Notes: generated by a model not told the origin, from the sequence alone. Numbered from the stretch's first letter, positions 1 through 9,321 are shown. The stretch: DNA of 64,000 nucleotides from Imperialibacter sp040222385 (GCF_040222385.1 NZ_JAVKDF010000035.1:496001-560000), one strand, 5' to 3'. A program made the numbers and translations.

Positions 1-843
1 CCCATTCCAAAATAGGTCACCACCTGTTCCAAGAGTGCCATCACCATATTCCATCATTGCGGGCATTTTTATAAACTTGTAGTCGCCGCCTATTTCAGTT
101 TGAAAACCGTTAAATGCACCGAGGCCCATCACAAAATGACCAGTTGGGTTTCCATCAGCATTCACATGCCCCTCGGAATTTGTCTTAACCCAATACGCTA
201 AAGTAAATTCGGCACCATCCATCAGCTGATCACCATTAGGTACTTCTATGATACTTACGTCTCCATCAAATGTAGCTGCTTTTCCAGCAGCAGCGTTTCT
301 CGAGTCCGTGTAGGTGATTGACACCTCCGCATTGGCATCAAACTCACCCACTTGATCCTCTGCATTGCCTTCAAAGGTCCAATGCGCCACAACATTTTGA
401 GGAGTGAAAGTGCCAACAGTCGTAAAGTTTCTAGTGAGATCTGTTCCAAGCGTTTTACCCTTTGTTGAAGTCAGTCCACCCTTGATAGTCAAAATGTAGA
501 GAGACCCCCCAAACAGCTCCTCATTTGGTGTTATTTTTAGTGATCTGCCGCTTGCTTCTACTGTCACAGCCACTTCAGCGTCATCAAAATCACTAACCAA
601 AGTCACGTTGGATGAAGCAGTTGCCGGATCAATGTCTGTTGAGAAAATTCCTGTGATAACTGCCGAAGTCGAAACGCCATCCGGGCTCGTGGCACCATTC
701 AGGTCATCATCCCCAGCGTTCAGACTCACTATTGTGAGCTCAACAGCCGCTTCTTCATCGCCTCCGCAGCTTATCAGAAAAGAAACCGTAGCCACCATAG
801 CCAGTGCCCACAGCGAGTTGAAAATTAATTTTGCCTTCTTCAT
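1..843 (-). CDS. Surface lipoprotein with Ig-like and LamG-like domains (partial, 3' end outside window)
   Basis: The frame is open from an ATG at 843 to the window edge, 281 codons without a stop, so the C-terminus is missing. The N-terminus has a signal peptide ending in a lipobox (LISC, then GGDEE), typical of a surface-exposed Bacteroidetes lipoprotein. Residues of about 30-140 look like a bacterial Ig-like (Big_5 type) domain. From about residue 145 (VAHWTFEGNAEDQVG) the sequence matches the start of a LamG/concanavalin-like jelly roll, a fold often used to bind carbohydrate. It lies 43 bases downstream of susD on the same strand, so it is probably the accessory glycan-binding lipoprotein of that locus (SusE/F-like role, inferred). 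Ligand unknown. Confidence 0.8.
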   Translation of the reverse strand, partial: MKKAKLIFNSLWALAMVATVSFLISCGGDEEAAVELTIVSLNAGDDDLNGATSPDGVSTSAVITGIFSTDIDPATASSNVTLVSDFDDAEVAVTVEASGRSLKITPNEELFGGSLYILTIKGGLTSTKGKTLGTDLTRNFTTVGTFTPQNVVAHWTFEGNAEDQVGEFDANAEVSITYTDSRNAAAGKAATFDGDVSIIEVPNGDQLMDGAEFTLAYWVKTNSEGHVNADGNPTGHFVMGLGAFNGFQTEIGGDYKFIKMPAMMEYGDGTLGTGGDLFWNG

Positions 844-886
844 AATGATGTAGTTAATAATTATTGAGGTTTAAAATTTAAATTCT

Positions 887-2401
887 TTAGTATTCTGGGT
901 TCTGGCTCAGCGTTCCTTCCGACAGGTCTACCTCGGTTTGAGGAATGGGAAGCAGTTCGTGCTTTCCAGCCACAAAACCCAGCGGCCCAAGCGCTTCTGG
1001 TGCCTTACCGGTTCTTATCAAATCCCAAAAACGGTGCCCCTCCATAGCCAGCTCATGCCTTCTTTCTTCGATAATGAGCTCCCTGAGTTGATTCTTGTCT
1101 GTCACAGTGATGTCGGGTAAAATAGAGGCATTACCTCCCCTGGCCCGGGCTCTTACTCTGTTCAGATAGGTTAATGCTTGTGCCGATTTGTTGTTTTCGT
1201 TCAATGCTTCGGCAGCCATGAGCAGCACATCGGCATAGCGCACAATGCGCCGGTTGTGCCCCCACGAGGTGATGGTGTTACTGCCCTCGGTCCACACCTT
1301 TTGGTTATAGGTTTCTATCTCAATCAGGTTTCCATTGGCATCACGGGTTTCGTCAGGTGTGGTGCCATCGCCGATCGTTACAACGCCACCCAGCACATCA
1401 CCAAGGAAGATGATGGTAGCGTCCATACGGGGGTCGTTGTTTTCGAAAGAGTTCATCAGGTCGATAGAAGGGCGATTGAATCCCCAACCCCTGTTGGGAG
1501 ACCCTCTGATGCCCTGTACATTGGAGTATTGGTTTCCACCGTTGTTGGTGCCTTCATTGCGACGGGCACCAATTTCAAAAACGGACTCTACACCGTGTTC
1601 TCCCGCTTCGCCAAAGGCATCGTTAAAATCAGGTTCCAGGTCATATTGGCCTGAGTTGATTACCTCCAGGGCATAGGATTCAGCCTTGACAAAATCACCC
1701 TGAAACAAGTAAACCCTGGCCAGCAGGGCTTTAGCGGCACCTTTGGTAGCCCTCCCAAGGTCTTCGGTGGCTAGTTCACTTTTCTCAGGCAGCATACCCG
1801 CAGCAAAAGAAAGATCTCCTTCTATCAGTGTATAGATATCCTCTTTGCTCGCTCTTGCCGCTCTCAAAGGAGGAGTTAGCGTAGTAATGAGAGGCACACC
1901 ACCCCAGGCACGCACAAGGTCAAAGTAGAACAGTCCACGCAGAAAACGGGCTTCGGCCACATACAAGTCAATTTTCGCCTGATCCATCGCTATTTCAGGT
2001 ACTTTTTCAATCACCACGTTGGCTCTTTTCACTCCTTCGTAAAGGGCAGCCCACCAGCGATCAAGTCCATCAGCTGTGGTGTTAAAGGTAAATGTATCGA
2101 AAGGGCCTAGAGTGGGAAGCTGATCGTTGGGATTGCTGCCTTTGCGGGCATCGTCCGACATAATATCCAGTATCGGATAACCACCCGAATGGTAGGACCA
2201 GTTGCGAAGGGTGCTGTAAGCAGCATTGGTAGCCAGCAGCGCATCAGCGGCCGACTGCGGAAAAGACGCCTGCGTGAGGTCACCCTGGGGGCTAACATCG
2301 AGAAAGTCCTGACAAGCAAAAGGAACCAGTACAAGCAGCACCAGCGCTCCTTTTTTTACTATTTGGTGTATATGTTGTGCAAAATTCATTTTGTAGCTCA
2401 T
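887..2401 (-). CDS. SusD/RagB family outer-membrane nutrient-binding lipoprotein
   Basis: 504 residues, a normal length for the family. The signal peptide ends in a lipobox (VPFAC, Cys30). The N-terminal sequence after the Cys (QDFLDVSPQGDLT) and the C-terminal block ELIIEERRHELAMEGHRFWD are hallmark SusD motifs; the latter lies in the C-terminal RagB/SusD domain. SusD proteins cap the SusC barrel and capture glycan at the cell surface. The start codon overlaps the susC stop by one base (TAATG), so the two are translationally coupled. A second ATG at 2389 (MNFAQ) is an equally possible start. Substrate cannot be read from the sequence. Confidence 0.95.
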   Translation of the reverse strand: MSYKMNFAQHIHQIVKKGALVLLVLVPFACQDFLDVSPQGDLTQASFPQSAADALLATNAAYSTLRNWSYHSGGYPILDIMSDDARKGSNPNDQLPTLGPFDTFTFNTTADGLDRWWAALYEGVKRANVVIEKVPEIAMDQAKIDLYVAEARFLRGLFYFDLVRAWGGVPLITTLTPPLRAARASKEDIYTLIEGDLSFAAGMLPEKSELATEDLGRATKGAAKALLARVYLFQGDFVKAESYALEVINSGQYDLEPDFNDAFGEAGEHGVESVFEIGARRNEGTNNGGNQYSNVQGIRGSPNRGWGFNRPSIDLMNSFENNDPRMDATIIFLGDVLGGVVTIGDGTTPDETRDANGNLIEIETYNQKVWTEGSNTITSWGHNRRIVRYADVLLMAAEALNENNKSAQALTYLNRVRARARGGNASILPDITVTDKNQLRELIIEERRHELAMEGHRFWDLIRTGKAPEALGPLGFVAGKHELLPIPQTEVDLSEGTLSQNPEY

Positions 2402-5400
2402 TAAAAGGAAATGTTTAAACCGGCTGAATAAATGGCCGACACAGGATAAGCTCCTCTGTCGATGTTGCTGCTCAACACATCTTCACTACCAAACTCTGGC
2501 GAATAGCCCGTGAATTTGGTAGCGGTGAATAAGTTGGTGCCTCTTACATACACCCTGACCTGGTTCATGTTTATCCGCTCAAGAGCTGCCTCAGGGATAG
2601 TGTAGCCAACAGTCATGTTACGGAAACGAAGGAAAGAGCCATCCTGAATGAACCTGGAGGATGGTGAGAAGTTAAGGCCTCCGAAGCTCGCTCTTGGTTC
2701 TGTGGTGCTTGTGCCATCTCCCGTCCAGCGGTTGATCACATGCCTTTCAAAATTGTAGGGATCGGGCCGCACCACTTCCTTGCCATTGAAGATCTTGTTG
2801 CCCATTTGCCCTTGAAAATCGACGTTAATATCGAACCCCTTATAAGAAGCCTCCAGGTTAAAGCCATAAATAAAGGTTGGGATAGGCGAGCCCATATAGG
2901 TGCGGTCAGCCAAACTAATCCTGCCGTCACCGTTCACGTCTCTAATGATGACGTCGCCAGGCCGGGCCTGCGAGTCATGCGGGTAGGCATCCAACTCAGT
3001 CTGGTTCTGGAAAACACCGTCAATCTGATAGCCATAGAAAGCGCCGATAGGCAGCCCTTCCCTGCTCAATGTCACAGGACGCCCGTCGCCCAGGTAGCCA
3101 CCCACCAGCGTAGAGTCCACACCACTATTGCCACCTACGCTGAGCACTTCGTTATGCACCGTGGATCCCAGGGCGCCAATACGGTACTTTACTCCCTGAA
3201 CCTCATCGGACCAGCCTAAGTTAAACTCGAAGCCGCTGTTCAAAACAGAACCAGCATTATAGGTGACTCTTTGCCCTTGCCCGTTGCCTAGGTGGCCCGG
3301 TGTGAGAAGGTCTACCAAAATATCCTGCGTCTCTCTACGGTAGTAGTCAAGTTCACCGGTTAACCGCTGATTAAGCATCCCAAATTCCAACCCAACGTCC
3401 GTTTGGTAGGTAGTTTCCCATTTCAAATCGGGGTTGCCAGTTACGCCGTAGCTTGCACCCGGGTTCAAGGCCTCTTCCACACCAAACACTGGGTTCAGCT
3501 CATTCTGCACCAAAGAAAACTGGCGGTTGTACCGTATTTTTTCGTTGCCTATCGCTCCCCAGCTTGCCCTCACTTTCAGGTTGGTTAAAGCGTTGATGTT
3601 TTGCATGAAGCTTTCGTTGATCACATTCCAGCCAAGCGCCAGGGACGGGAAGCTTGCATATTTGTTGTTGTCGGTAAACTTCGAAGAGCCGTCTCTCCGG
3701 AACGTGCCGGTAAACAGGAATCGTTCGTCGTAGGTGTAGTTGACCCTGAAAAGAACGGAAGCCATGGAGTAGTACTGCCCGGCGTCTACACCATTGGCAA
3801 TGCTGTTCAGCGTATTGATGTTATTGCTTTCATCCACGATATAGCTGGGCCGGAGATACCAGAAATCCTGTCCGTCTCTGAGGATGTTTTCGCCCCTGAT
3901 GCTCAGGTACTCCGAAGTCGTTTTTTGACTGGTAAAACCAGTAAGGCCCTCCACCCGGTGTACACCGAACTCTTTGTTGTAGGTCATTGTATTTTCCCAC
4001 AACCAGGTAAAGTTCTCCCTATTCTCTTTGCTCAGGTCGCTGTACAAATTCTGCTGTTGCGAAGCAGTGCCGTCAGCATTATAAACCGTGTAGGCGGGCG
4101 TAAAGCTCTTGTTCTTATTGTAGGCCATGTCCACGCCAAAGCTCGACCGGAAGGTAAAGTCCTTGAACAGCTTGATGTCGGTAAACACATTGCCCACAGT
4201 TCGCAAGCCCTTGTTGAAGTTGTTGGAGTTTTCCAGGTCGGCGAGAGGATTGCCCACATTGGGAACCACGCCGAAACTGCCGTCGTCATATCGTGGAACG
4301 GCGACAGGCTGCGCCCGATACACCTGGTACACAACGCCGGGCGCTACCTGCTGAGAGTAGGGAGCCACGGTAATATTGTTGCCCAGCCGCACATTGTCGG
4401 AAAACTTATACGTATTGTTCAGCTTCAACGTAAGTCGCTCATACTTTGACTTGTCGATAATGCCCTGCTGGTTGAAGTAGCCGAGGCCCACGTAGTATTG
4501 AGTCTTCTTAGTGGCACCGGTGGCAGACACCTGGTGGTTCTGTATAGGCGCCACATCAAAAATAAGATCCTGCCAATCGGTGTTGGGCACGGCATCCACA
4601 TTATTGTAAGAACCTGGATTGATATCATTCACCACCGTGGCGAATTCTTTGCCATTCAATAGGTCGATTTTTTTGGAAAGCTTCTGAACGCTGTATTCAG
4701 TATTGACACTAAATGTAGTCTGCTCGTCACCGATCTTACCTTGCTTGGTAGTGATAATGACAACACCATTAGCACCTCTTGAGCCATAAATGGCTGTTGC
4801 CGAGGCATCCTTCAGCACCTCCATCGATTGAATATCAGAAGAGTTGAGGAAGGATATATCGCTGAGAATAACGCCATCCACTACATATATAGGGGAGGAA
4901 TCGTTGAACGTGCCCACGCCCCTGATTCGAACGACCGGCGCCGCACCAGGCTGACCTGAGCCGCTGCTTACCTGCACACCTGCCACTTTGCCCTGAAGCG
5001 CTTGCATGGGGTTGGCGGCTGGAATCTTGGTGAGGTCGGCACCACGGACTGAGGCCACGGCTCCTGTCACATCGCTTTTGCGCTGCACACCGTAGCCCAC
5101 TACCACAATCTCCTCCAGTTGCTCTACGTCAGGCTCCATCACCAGATCGATTACCGACCGGCTGCCAACGTCCAGTGTTACAGTTTTGTATCCAATGAAA
5201 GAATAAATCAATCTGCTATCTCCGCTTTGCAGCTCTACTGAATAGGTACCCTCAAAATCTGTAACTGTACCCCGGCTGGTTCCTTCCACCTGTATGCTCA
5301 CTCCAGGCAGCCCCTCCCCATCATCTTGAGAGGTGACTTTGCCTTTCACAACGCTGGCCTGGGCCACAGCAGTTGCCTGGCTACCCATCGACATGATGAT

Positions 5401-5439
5401 GAAAAGCACTACAGATGCTAATCGTAAGGTGTGTTTCAT
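2401..5439 (-). CDS. SusC/RagA family TonB-linked outer-membrane transporter
   Basis: 1012 residues. Signal peptide at about 1-27, CarboxypepD_reg-like beta-sandwich at about 30-105, TonB-box-like EEIVVVGYG at 109-117, then the plug with the SusC signatures ALQGKVAGVQV, RIRGVGTF and VLKDASATAIYGSRGANGV, followed by a C-terminal beta-barrel. It is the TonB-dependent importer that pairs with the SusD lipoprotein immediately downstream (overlapping stop/start). No N-terminal STN domain is visible, so control by an anti-sigma factor is not expected. The 240-base gap upstream holds the likely promoter and a dyad, and the next co-oriented gene upstream encodes a 7TM membrane regulator that could control it (inference). 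Confidence 0.96.
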   Translation of the reverse strand: MKHTLRLASVVLFIIMSMGSQATAVAQASVVKGKVTSQDDGEGLPGVSIQVEGTSRGTVTDFEGTYSVELQSGDSRLIYSFIGYKTVTLDVGSRSVIDLVMEPDVEQLEEIVVVGYGVQRKSDVTGAVASVRGADLTKIPAANPMQALQGKVAGVQVSSGSGQPGAAPVVRIRGVGTFNDSSPIYVVDGVILSDISFLNSSDIQSMEVLKDASATAIYGSRGANGVVIITTKQGKIGDEQTTFSVNTEYSVQKLSKKIDLLNGKEFATVVNDINPGSYNNVDAVPNTDWQDLIFDVAPIQNHQVSATGATKKTQYYVGLGYFNQQGIIDKSKYERLTLKLNNTYKFSDNVRLGNNITVAPYSQQVAPGVVYQVYRAQPVAVPRYDDGSFGVVPNVGNPLADLENSNNFNKGLRTVGNVFTDIKLFKDFTFRSSFGVDMAYNKNKSFTPAYTVYNADGTASQQQNLYSDLSKENRENFTWLWENTMTYNKEFGVHRVEGLTGFTSQKTTSEYLSIRGENILRDGQDFWYLRPSYIVDESNNINTLNSIANGVDAGQYYSMASVLFRVNYTYDERFLFTGTFRRDGSSKFTDNNKYASFPSLALGWNVINESFMQNINALTNLKVRASWGAIGNEKIRYNRQFSLVQNELNPVFGVEEALNPGASYGVTGNPDLKWETTYQTDVGLEFGMLNQRLTGELDYYRRETQDILVDLLTPGHLGNGQGQRVTYNAGSVLNSGFEFNLGWSDEVQGVKYRIGALGSTVHNEVLSVGGNSGVDSTLVGGYLGDGRPVTLSREGLPIGAFYGYQIDGVFQNQTELDAYPHDSQARPGDVIIRDVNGDGRISLADRTYMGSPIPTFIYGFNLEASYKGFDINVDFQGQMGNKIFNGKEVVRPDPYNFERHVINRWTGDGTSTTEPRASFGGLNFSPSSRFIQDGSFLRFRNMTVGYTIPEAALERINMNQVRVYVRGTNLFTATKFTGYSPEFGSEDVLSSNIDRGAYPVSAIYSAGLNISF

Positions 5440-5603
5440 TTGCAGTTTATAAGTAGATATTTAAAGTTGCCTTTGAACAATAACGAAAAGATACCAGCAT
5501 TAGCACTCATTTGTTAACTTCCAGAGCGAAAAGAAACAGAATGAGCCCTTTAGTAAAAGGTATTGTCACCTTATTTATATCGCTTCAGTATCATTAAAAA
5601 ATG

Positions 5604-5655
5604 ACGTATAGTACGTTTACTGATACCGAAAACGATTCCATGTCACGTTTCGGTA
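5604..5655. promoter_or_regulatory. Dyad elements upstream of the susC-type gene
   Basis: The 240-base gap 5440-5679 holds no gene. It contains a 5-bp-arm inverted repeat ACGTA-TAG-TACGT at 5604-5616 and a larger imperfect dyad at 5624-5655, in which TACCGAAAACG faces CGTTTCGGTA with one extra A on one side. These are candidate operator or UTR structures for the susC operon. I found no clear TAnnTTTG promoter; TACCTTTT-like matches are only approximate. Confidence 0.3.
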
Positions 5656-5679
5656 ACAAGCTTTATCAAGGCGCTTGTT

Positions 5680-7512
5680 TTAATTGGAATGCACCATAAA
5701 AAAGTTTCTCAGATAGTCTTTCTCAGGCTTGTCGACAGTACTCAATAGTTCCTCAATTTTCTTTTTAAAACTCCATATCGTATTGCGGCGCAAGTCCAAC
5801 ATTTCAGAAAGCTGATCAAGGGTAAAGCGCTCACTTTGGTTATTGGTAACGTAAAGGATGTAGAAGGCTTTTTCAATAGGAAAACGGATGCCATGAAAAA
5901 TGGTGTTGCTGGTGACCGACTCAATATAGCCACAGCGGCTGCACCGTCGGGAAAAATGATCCTTGCCGGTGATGTACTTGTCATTATTGCACTTGTTGCA
6001 TTTGAACGACTCCTCCCATTTGATCCTCTCCAGGAACCTGTAGCAACTCAATTTGTCAGGAAATATCCCGTTAAACTCTTCCAACGTAAGGTTTTTGTTC
6101 ACCAGCCTGTTCTGCAATATCTCCTTGATGTTGTTTTTCAGTTTCCAGTTGTCAAGATCCAGAATGGAGTTGATTTGCGAAATTTCCTTGGTTTGGGCGG
6201 TCAGCTTCTCATTCACCTCCCTCAGCAGGTTGTTTTTGTCTTCCATCTCAATCGTTCTCAGCCTAATCCGCTGCTCCAGCTCTTTGTTCACCTTGTCCTT
6301 CAGCTGCACATTCTCTTCGTGCTGTTTAATTGTTCGGAACAGCGCCCTGTCTCTCATGCTTTTCAAGATCCTCACCCGGTCGCTAAGTGCAAAAGACAAG
6401 AAGAGCATTTCTACAACGAACGAAACATGCAGGCTGTAGTACGACGGAATGCTGATTGGGATAATGGATAGCATAACCATGGCCTTGACAAGGAAGCCCA
6501 AGAACAGAAACCCGTAAGCCACCACGAAAAACCTGGCCGGCTTGTAACCCCTTGCCCAAACGTATATGCTTGCGTAGAAAATGATGGAAAGCGGTATGAT
6601 CTCAATATTTCGAAGCTGAAAAAGCTCATGATCAAACGCCAGCGCAAAAACAAACCACAAGGCTCTCAGGATGAGTACAGCATCAATAATTTTGGTCAGC
6701 TTAGGTGCCCGTGCCGTAACGTTGAGAAACTTTCTTGAAAACAGAATAGACCAGAAAATAACTGAGAAAAGGGCCACCCCATGGGCTACCTGGTTCCATT
6801 CGGGCCAGTTAGGCCACAGGTACTGGTAAGCAATGCCATCCACACACATGGCAAACACCCCCACACTCAGGATGTAGAAGGTGTAGTAAAGGTTCTTGAT
6901 TTCACGAATGGCTATGTAAATGAGGATGTTGTATAAAATGATCATGAGGATCATTCCATAAAAGATGCCATACAGGAAGTACTCGTTGAGAGCATAGTGC
7001 ACAAACTGGTTGATAGTGCTAAGCACAATGCGTATATCAACATAAGCGTGCGACTCAATTCTGAAGTAAAAGGTTTGCACTCCTTCAAGCCTGTCATTAA
7101 TGAGCACCTCAAAGTTCTTGTGCTCAAATGTTTTCTGTTCAAAAGGAAACTGGTCTCCAAACTGCAACTGGCGATAATCACCTTGCACTGTGGGGACGTA
7201 TGCCCTCAGGTTATCAATGGTTTGGTCATAAAACTCAATGAGCCATTGCTCCTGATTGTCTTTTGGGATGTAGAGCCGCACCTTGACCCAGTAGGCCGAT
7301 GAGGGATTGTAGTCTCTGGGTTGGAAGGAGGCGTTGGTATGAAAGCGCTGCTCCCTTACCTCTTCAAAGGTCAGTGACCTTGTGCTGTCCTCGATGTATT
7401 CCAGCTCCTGAATGAACAGGATTCTCTCCCCATCAATGGTACTTACGTCATAAACCGGTGGGTAGGAAATCCAGTTAGTGAAAAATGCTATGAGGAATGA
7501 GAAAACAACCAT
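5680..7512 (-). CDS. 7TMR-DISM membrane sensor fused to IS1595-type transposase zinc ribbon and HTH
   Basis: 610 residues from the ATG at 7512, chosen because it begins a signal-like segment (MVVFSFLIAFFTN) and leaves about 110 bases to the divergent YCII gene; the frame also has an ATG at 7602. Order: extracytoplasmic DISMED2-like domain (about 25-165), seven transmembrane helices (about 175-375), a charged coiled coil (about 385-470), then a cytoplasmic end. That end matches the zinc ribbon of IS1595/ISXO2 transposases: FPDKLSCYRFLERIKW, Cys505-x2-Cys508, Cys524-x2-Cys527, SVTSNTIFH. A helix-turn-helix-like stretch follows (FTLDQLSEMLDLRRNTIWSF). The protein stops there, with no DDE catalytic domain. 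7TMR-DISM receptors normally signal through kinases, cyclases or HTH domains. A membrane-tethered DNA-binding regulator of the adjacent susCD locus is inferred. Confidence 0.85.
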   Translation of the reverse strand: MVVFSFLIAFFTNWISYPPVYDVSTIDGERILFIQELEYIEDSTRSLTFEEVREQRFHTNASFQPRDYNPSSAYWVKVRLYIPKDNQEQWLIEFYDQTIDNLRAYVPTVQGDYRQLQFGDQFPFEQKTFEHKNFEVLINDRLEGVQTFYFRIESHAYVDIRIVLSTINQFVHYALNEYFLYGIFYGMILMIILYNILIYIAIREIKNLYYTFYILSVGVFAMCVDGIAYQYLWPNWPEWNQVAHGVALFSVIFWSILFSRKFLNVTARAPKLTKIIDAVLILRALWFVFALAFDHELFQLRNIEIIPLSIIFYASIYVWARGYKPARFFVVAYGFLFLGFLVKAMVMLSIIPISIPSYYSLHVSFVVEMLFLSFALSDRVRILKSMRDRALFRTIKQHEENVQLKDKVNKELEQRIRLRTIEMEDKNNLLREVNEKLTAQTKEISQINSILDLDNWKLKNNIKEILQNRLVNKNLTLEEFNGIFPDKLSCYRFLERIKWEESFKCNKCNNDKYITGKDHFSRRCSRCGYIESVTSNTIFHGIRFPIEKAFYILYVTNNQSERFTLDQLSEMLDLRRNTIWSFKKKIEELLSTVDKPEKDYLRNFFMVHSN

Positions 7513-7623
7513 GAGCTGGAATTTGACGGCTTTGCAGGTTTTAAAGTTAACATTTTTCAAGCCACTTGATAAGAAAACGCACAACCAGTTGCTCAATTGC
7601 ACGCTTCGGGCTTACCTTTCGAC

Positions 7624-7911
7624 ATGGACTTTCAAATCAACGCTTACGATTTCACCGATGCAGCCGCCATCGACAGGCGCATGGCCGTACGCCAGGCACA
7701 TCTGGACAATGCCAAAAAGATGAAGGAAGCTGGCCACCTGATTGCTGGTGGGGCCATGCTGGATGTTACCGGCAAAATGATCGGCTCCACGCTCTACCTC
7801 CGGTTCGACACAAGGCAGGAAGTAGATGCTTATATCGCTTCCGACCCCTACACAACCGGCAAAGTTTGGGACAGAATAGAGATTAAGACGATCCGCTTAG
7901 TGGATTTGTAA
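7624..7911 (+). CDS. YCII-related domain protein
   Basis: 95 residues from the ATG at 7624 (MDFQINAYDFTD); an upstream in-frame ATG at 7597 would run into the divergent promoter region. The sequence fits the YciI/YCII ferredoxin-like fold: R-xx-H at the first helix (RQAHLDNAKKMKEAGHL), a GGAMLD strand, and the C-terminal DPYTTGKVWDRIEIKTI block where the conserved Asp lies. The family is small and mostly of unknown enzymatic role. It is divergent from the 7TM regulator and convergent, one base apart, with the serine protease gene. Confidence 0.85.
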   Translation: MDFQINAYDFTDAAAIDRRMAVRQAHLDNAKKMKEAGHLIAGGAMLDVTGKMIGSTLYLRFDTRQEVDAYIASDPYTTGKVWDRIEIKTIRLVDL

Positions 7912-7912
7912 G

Positions 7913-8836
7913 CTATCGCTTCAGAGGTACTACCTCTACCTCTTTCAGTGTCCGGTAGTTCCTCACGATGGTGAGCTTCACTTGCTTGTCTACCTTCTCC
8001 TGCGAAAGCTTTCTGAAAAGATCTGTCGATGAGGTGATGTCTTCTCCGTCGAGCTGAAGAATAATGTCGCCCTCCAGCAGGTCGGCACGGAAAGCGGGTG
8101 AATCCTTCTCAATTTTTGTCACCATCAGGCCTCTGGTGGACTCCAGCTTGTAGAAATTGATCAGTCGTGGATGCAAATCAATTTCCTGAATCAACACCCC
8201 GAGGAAAGCCTTTTCCACCTTGCCATTTCTGATCAGTTGCCCTGCTATATCCTTGGCCAGGTTGATGTCTATTGAAAAGCTCAGCCCCTGCGCTCTGGCG
8301 ATAATAGCCGTATTCACCCCAACCACTTCGCCATTGGTATCAATCATGGGCCCGCCAGAGTTGCCCGGGTTGAGCGCAGCATCGCTTTGTATCACGCTGT
8401 CAATCAGTCTTCCACTTTGAGTGCGCAGCGATCTTCCCAAAGCGCTCACTACCCCGGCTGTTACGGAATGCTGATAGCCCAGTGGGTTGCCAATAGCAAT
8501 TACCCACTGCCCAATACTGAGCTTTGAAGAGTCGCCGAGTGTGGCTGGCGTAAAGTTGCCTCCGTAAATCTTCCCCACCGCCAGGTCAGCGTCCGGATCT
8601 TCTCCGACCACAAAGCCTTCTTCCCTTGTCCCGTCAAGCAATGTCACAGTGAGTTTATCGGCGCCATGGATCACATGGCTGTTGGTAAGAAACAAGCCAT
8701 CGGATGAGAAGATAAATCCAGAACCTGAGCCGCCGGGCTGCAGCTTCCCGTCTTTCTTTTTCTGGACGTCAATTTTTATTACAGCATTTTTCGCCTTGTT
8801 CACGGCGTTGTATATGAGCTTCGAGAAATTGTCCAT
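7913..8836 (-). CDS. HtrA/DegP-like serine protease with one PDZ domain, no signal peptide
   Basis: 307 residues. Trypsin-like domain at about 15-195 with the full S1C triad: His54 (TNSHVIHG), Asp84 (DADLAVGK) and Ser160 (NPGNSGGP). One PDZ domain at about 205-300 (GDIILQLDGEDITS). Unlike typical periplasmic DegP/DegQ proteins the N-terminus (MDNFSKLIYNAVNK) carries no signal peptide or membrane helix, so the product should be cytoplasmic unless exported in another way. Likely role is quality control or regulated proteolysis. Monocistronic by appearance; the stop codon lies one base from the convergent YCII gene. Confidence 0.92.
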   Translation of the reverse strand: MDNFSKLIYNAVNKAKNAVIKIDVQKKKDGKLQPGGSGSGFIFSSDGLFLTNSHVIHGADKLTVTLLDGTREEGFVVGEDPDADLAVGKIYGGNFTPATLGDSSKLSIGQWVIAIGNPLGYQHSVTAGVVSALGRSLRTQSGRLIDSVIQSDAALNPGNSGGPMIDTNGEVVGVNTAIIARAQGLSFSIDINLAKDIAGQLIRNGKVEKAFLGVLIQEIDLHPRLINFYKLESTRGLMVTKIEKDSPAFRADLLEGDIILQLDGEDITSSTDLFRKLSQEKVDKQVKLTIVRNYRTLKEVEVVPLKR

Positions 8837-8953
8837 TCAAATATCCTTTCGTTTGGTTCAGCTATCACAAAAGAATATCCATTTGGTATAAAGCTGCCAG
8901 AAAGGCCATATCACAGGTATCAAGTGATACTAATCAGGAAAAAATGGCAGCCA

Positions 8954-9154
8954 CTACCTTTCGATGATGGAAAAGTCGTTACCCCGTCCGAACCGCAGAA
9001 GATCCGACATAAAATATTCTTCCAGGGTGTGGATATCTTTTAACCTGAACTCGTGCCTGTCCACTATCTCCATTAGTTCAAAGTCAAAAACCTCCCGATA
9101 ATTCACCAGTCTGTATTTTTTACCTACCCTTAAGCTGTTGAACGCAATGCCCAT
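8954..9154 (-). CDS. Small conserved-type hypothetical protein
   Basis: 66 residues, starting at an ATG followed by GIAFNSLRVGKKYRLVNYRE. The first half alternates hydrophobic and charged residues (VGKKYRLVNY, FDFELMEIVD), which suggests a small beta-barrel, followed by a short helical tail ending DFSIIER. No Cys, no membrane segment. I do not recognise the family. It is isolated: 117 bases from the protease gene and divergent from the lipoprotein gene. The protein-like composition and sensible start support a real gene, but this is the main evidence. Confidence 0.6.
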   Translation of the reverse strand: MGIAFNSLRVGKKYRLVNYREVFDFELMEIVDRHEFRLKDIHTLEEYFMSDLLRFGRGNDFSIIER

Positions 9155-9271
9155 GGAAGAAGAAAAAAAGTTTTGTAAGAAATTACAAGATTAGGACTGC
9201 GATTAGATTTAGCCAAACGCAGGTATACATAAAGTAATGTGATATTTTAATAAGAGGTCAAAATGTGTTAA

Positions 9272-9287
9272 AATTGGATAACCAATT
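9272..9287. promoter_or_regulatory. Inverted repeat upstream of lipoprotein gene
   Basis: AATTGG and CCAATT form 6-bp arms around ATAA, 35 bases before the chosen ATG at 9322. A candidate operator; nothing else supports it. Confidence 0.25.
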
Positions 9288-9321
9288 CTACCTATCGAGC
9301 GAACCGTTCACTATGCAAAAC

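Noticed and set aside
1178..1676. Two long plus-strand frames of 158 and 113 codons
   Set aside because: They lie opposite the susD gene, are not preceded by a start context and have low-complexity, unfamily-like translations; shadows.
3601..4449. A 282-codon plus-strand frame
   Set aside because: It runs antisense to susC, and its translation shows no domain; a shadow of the high-GC third positions.
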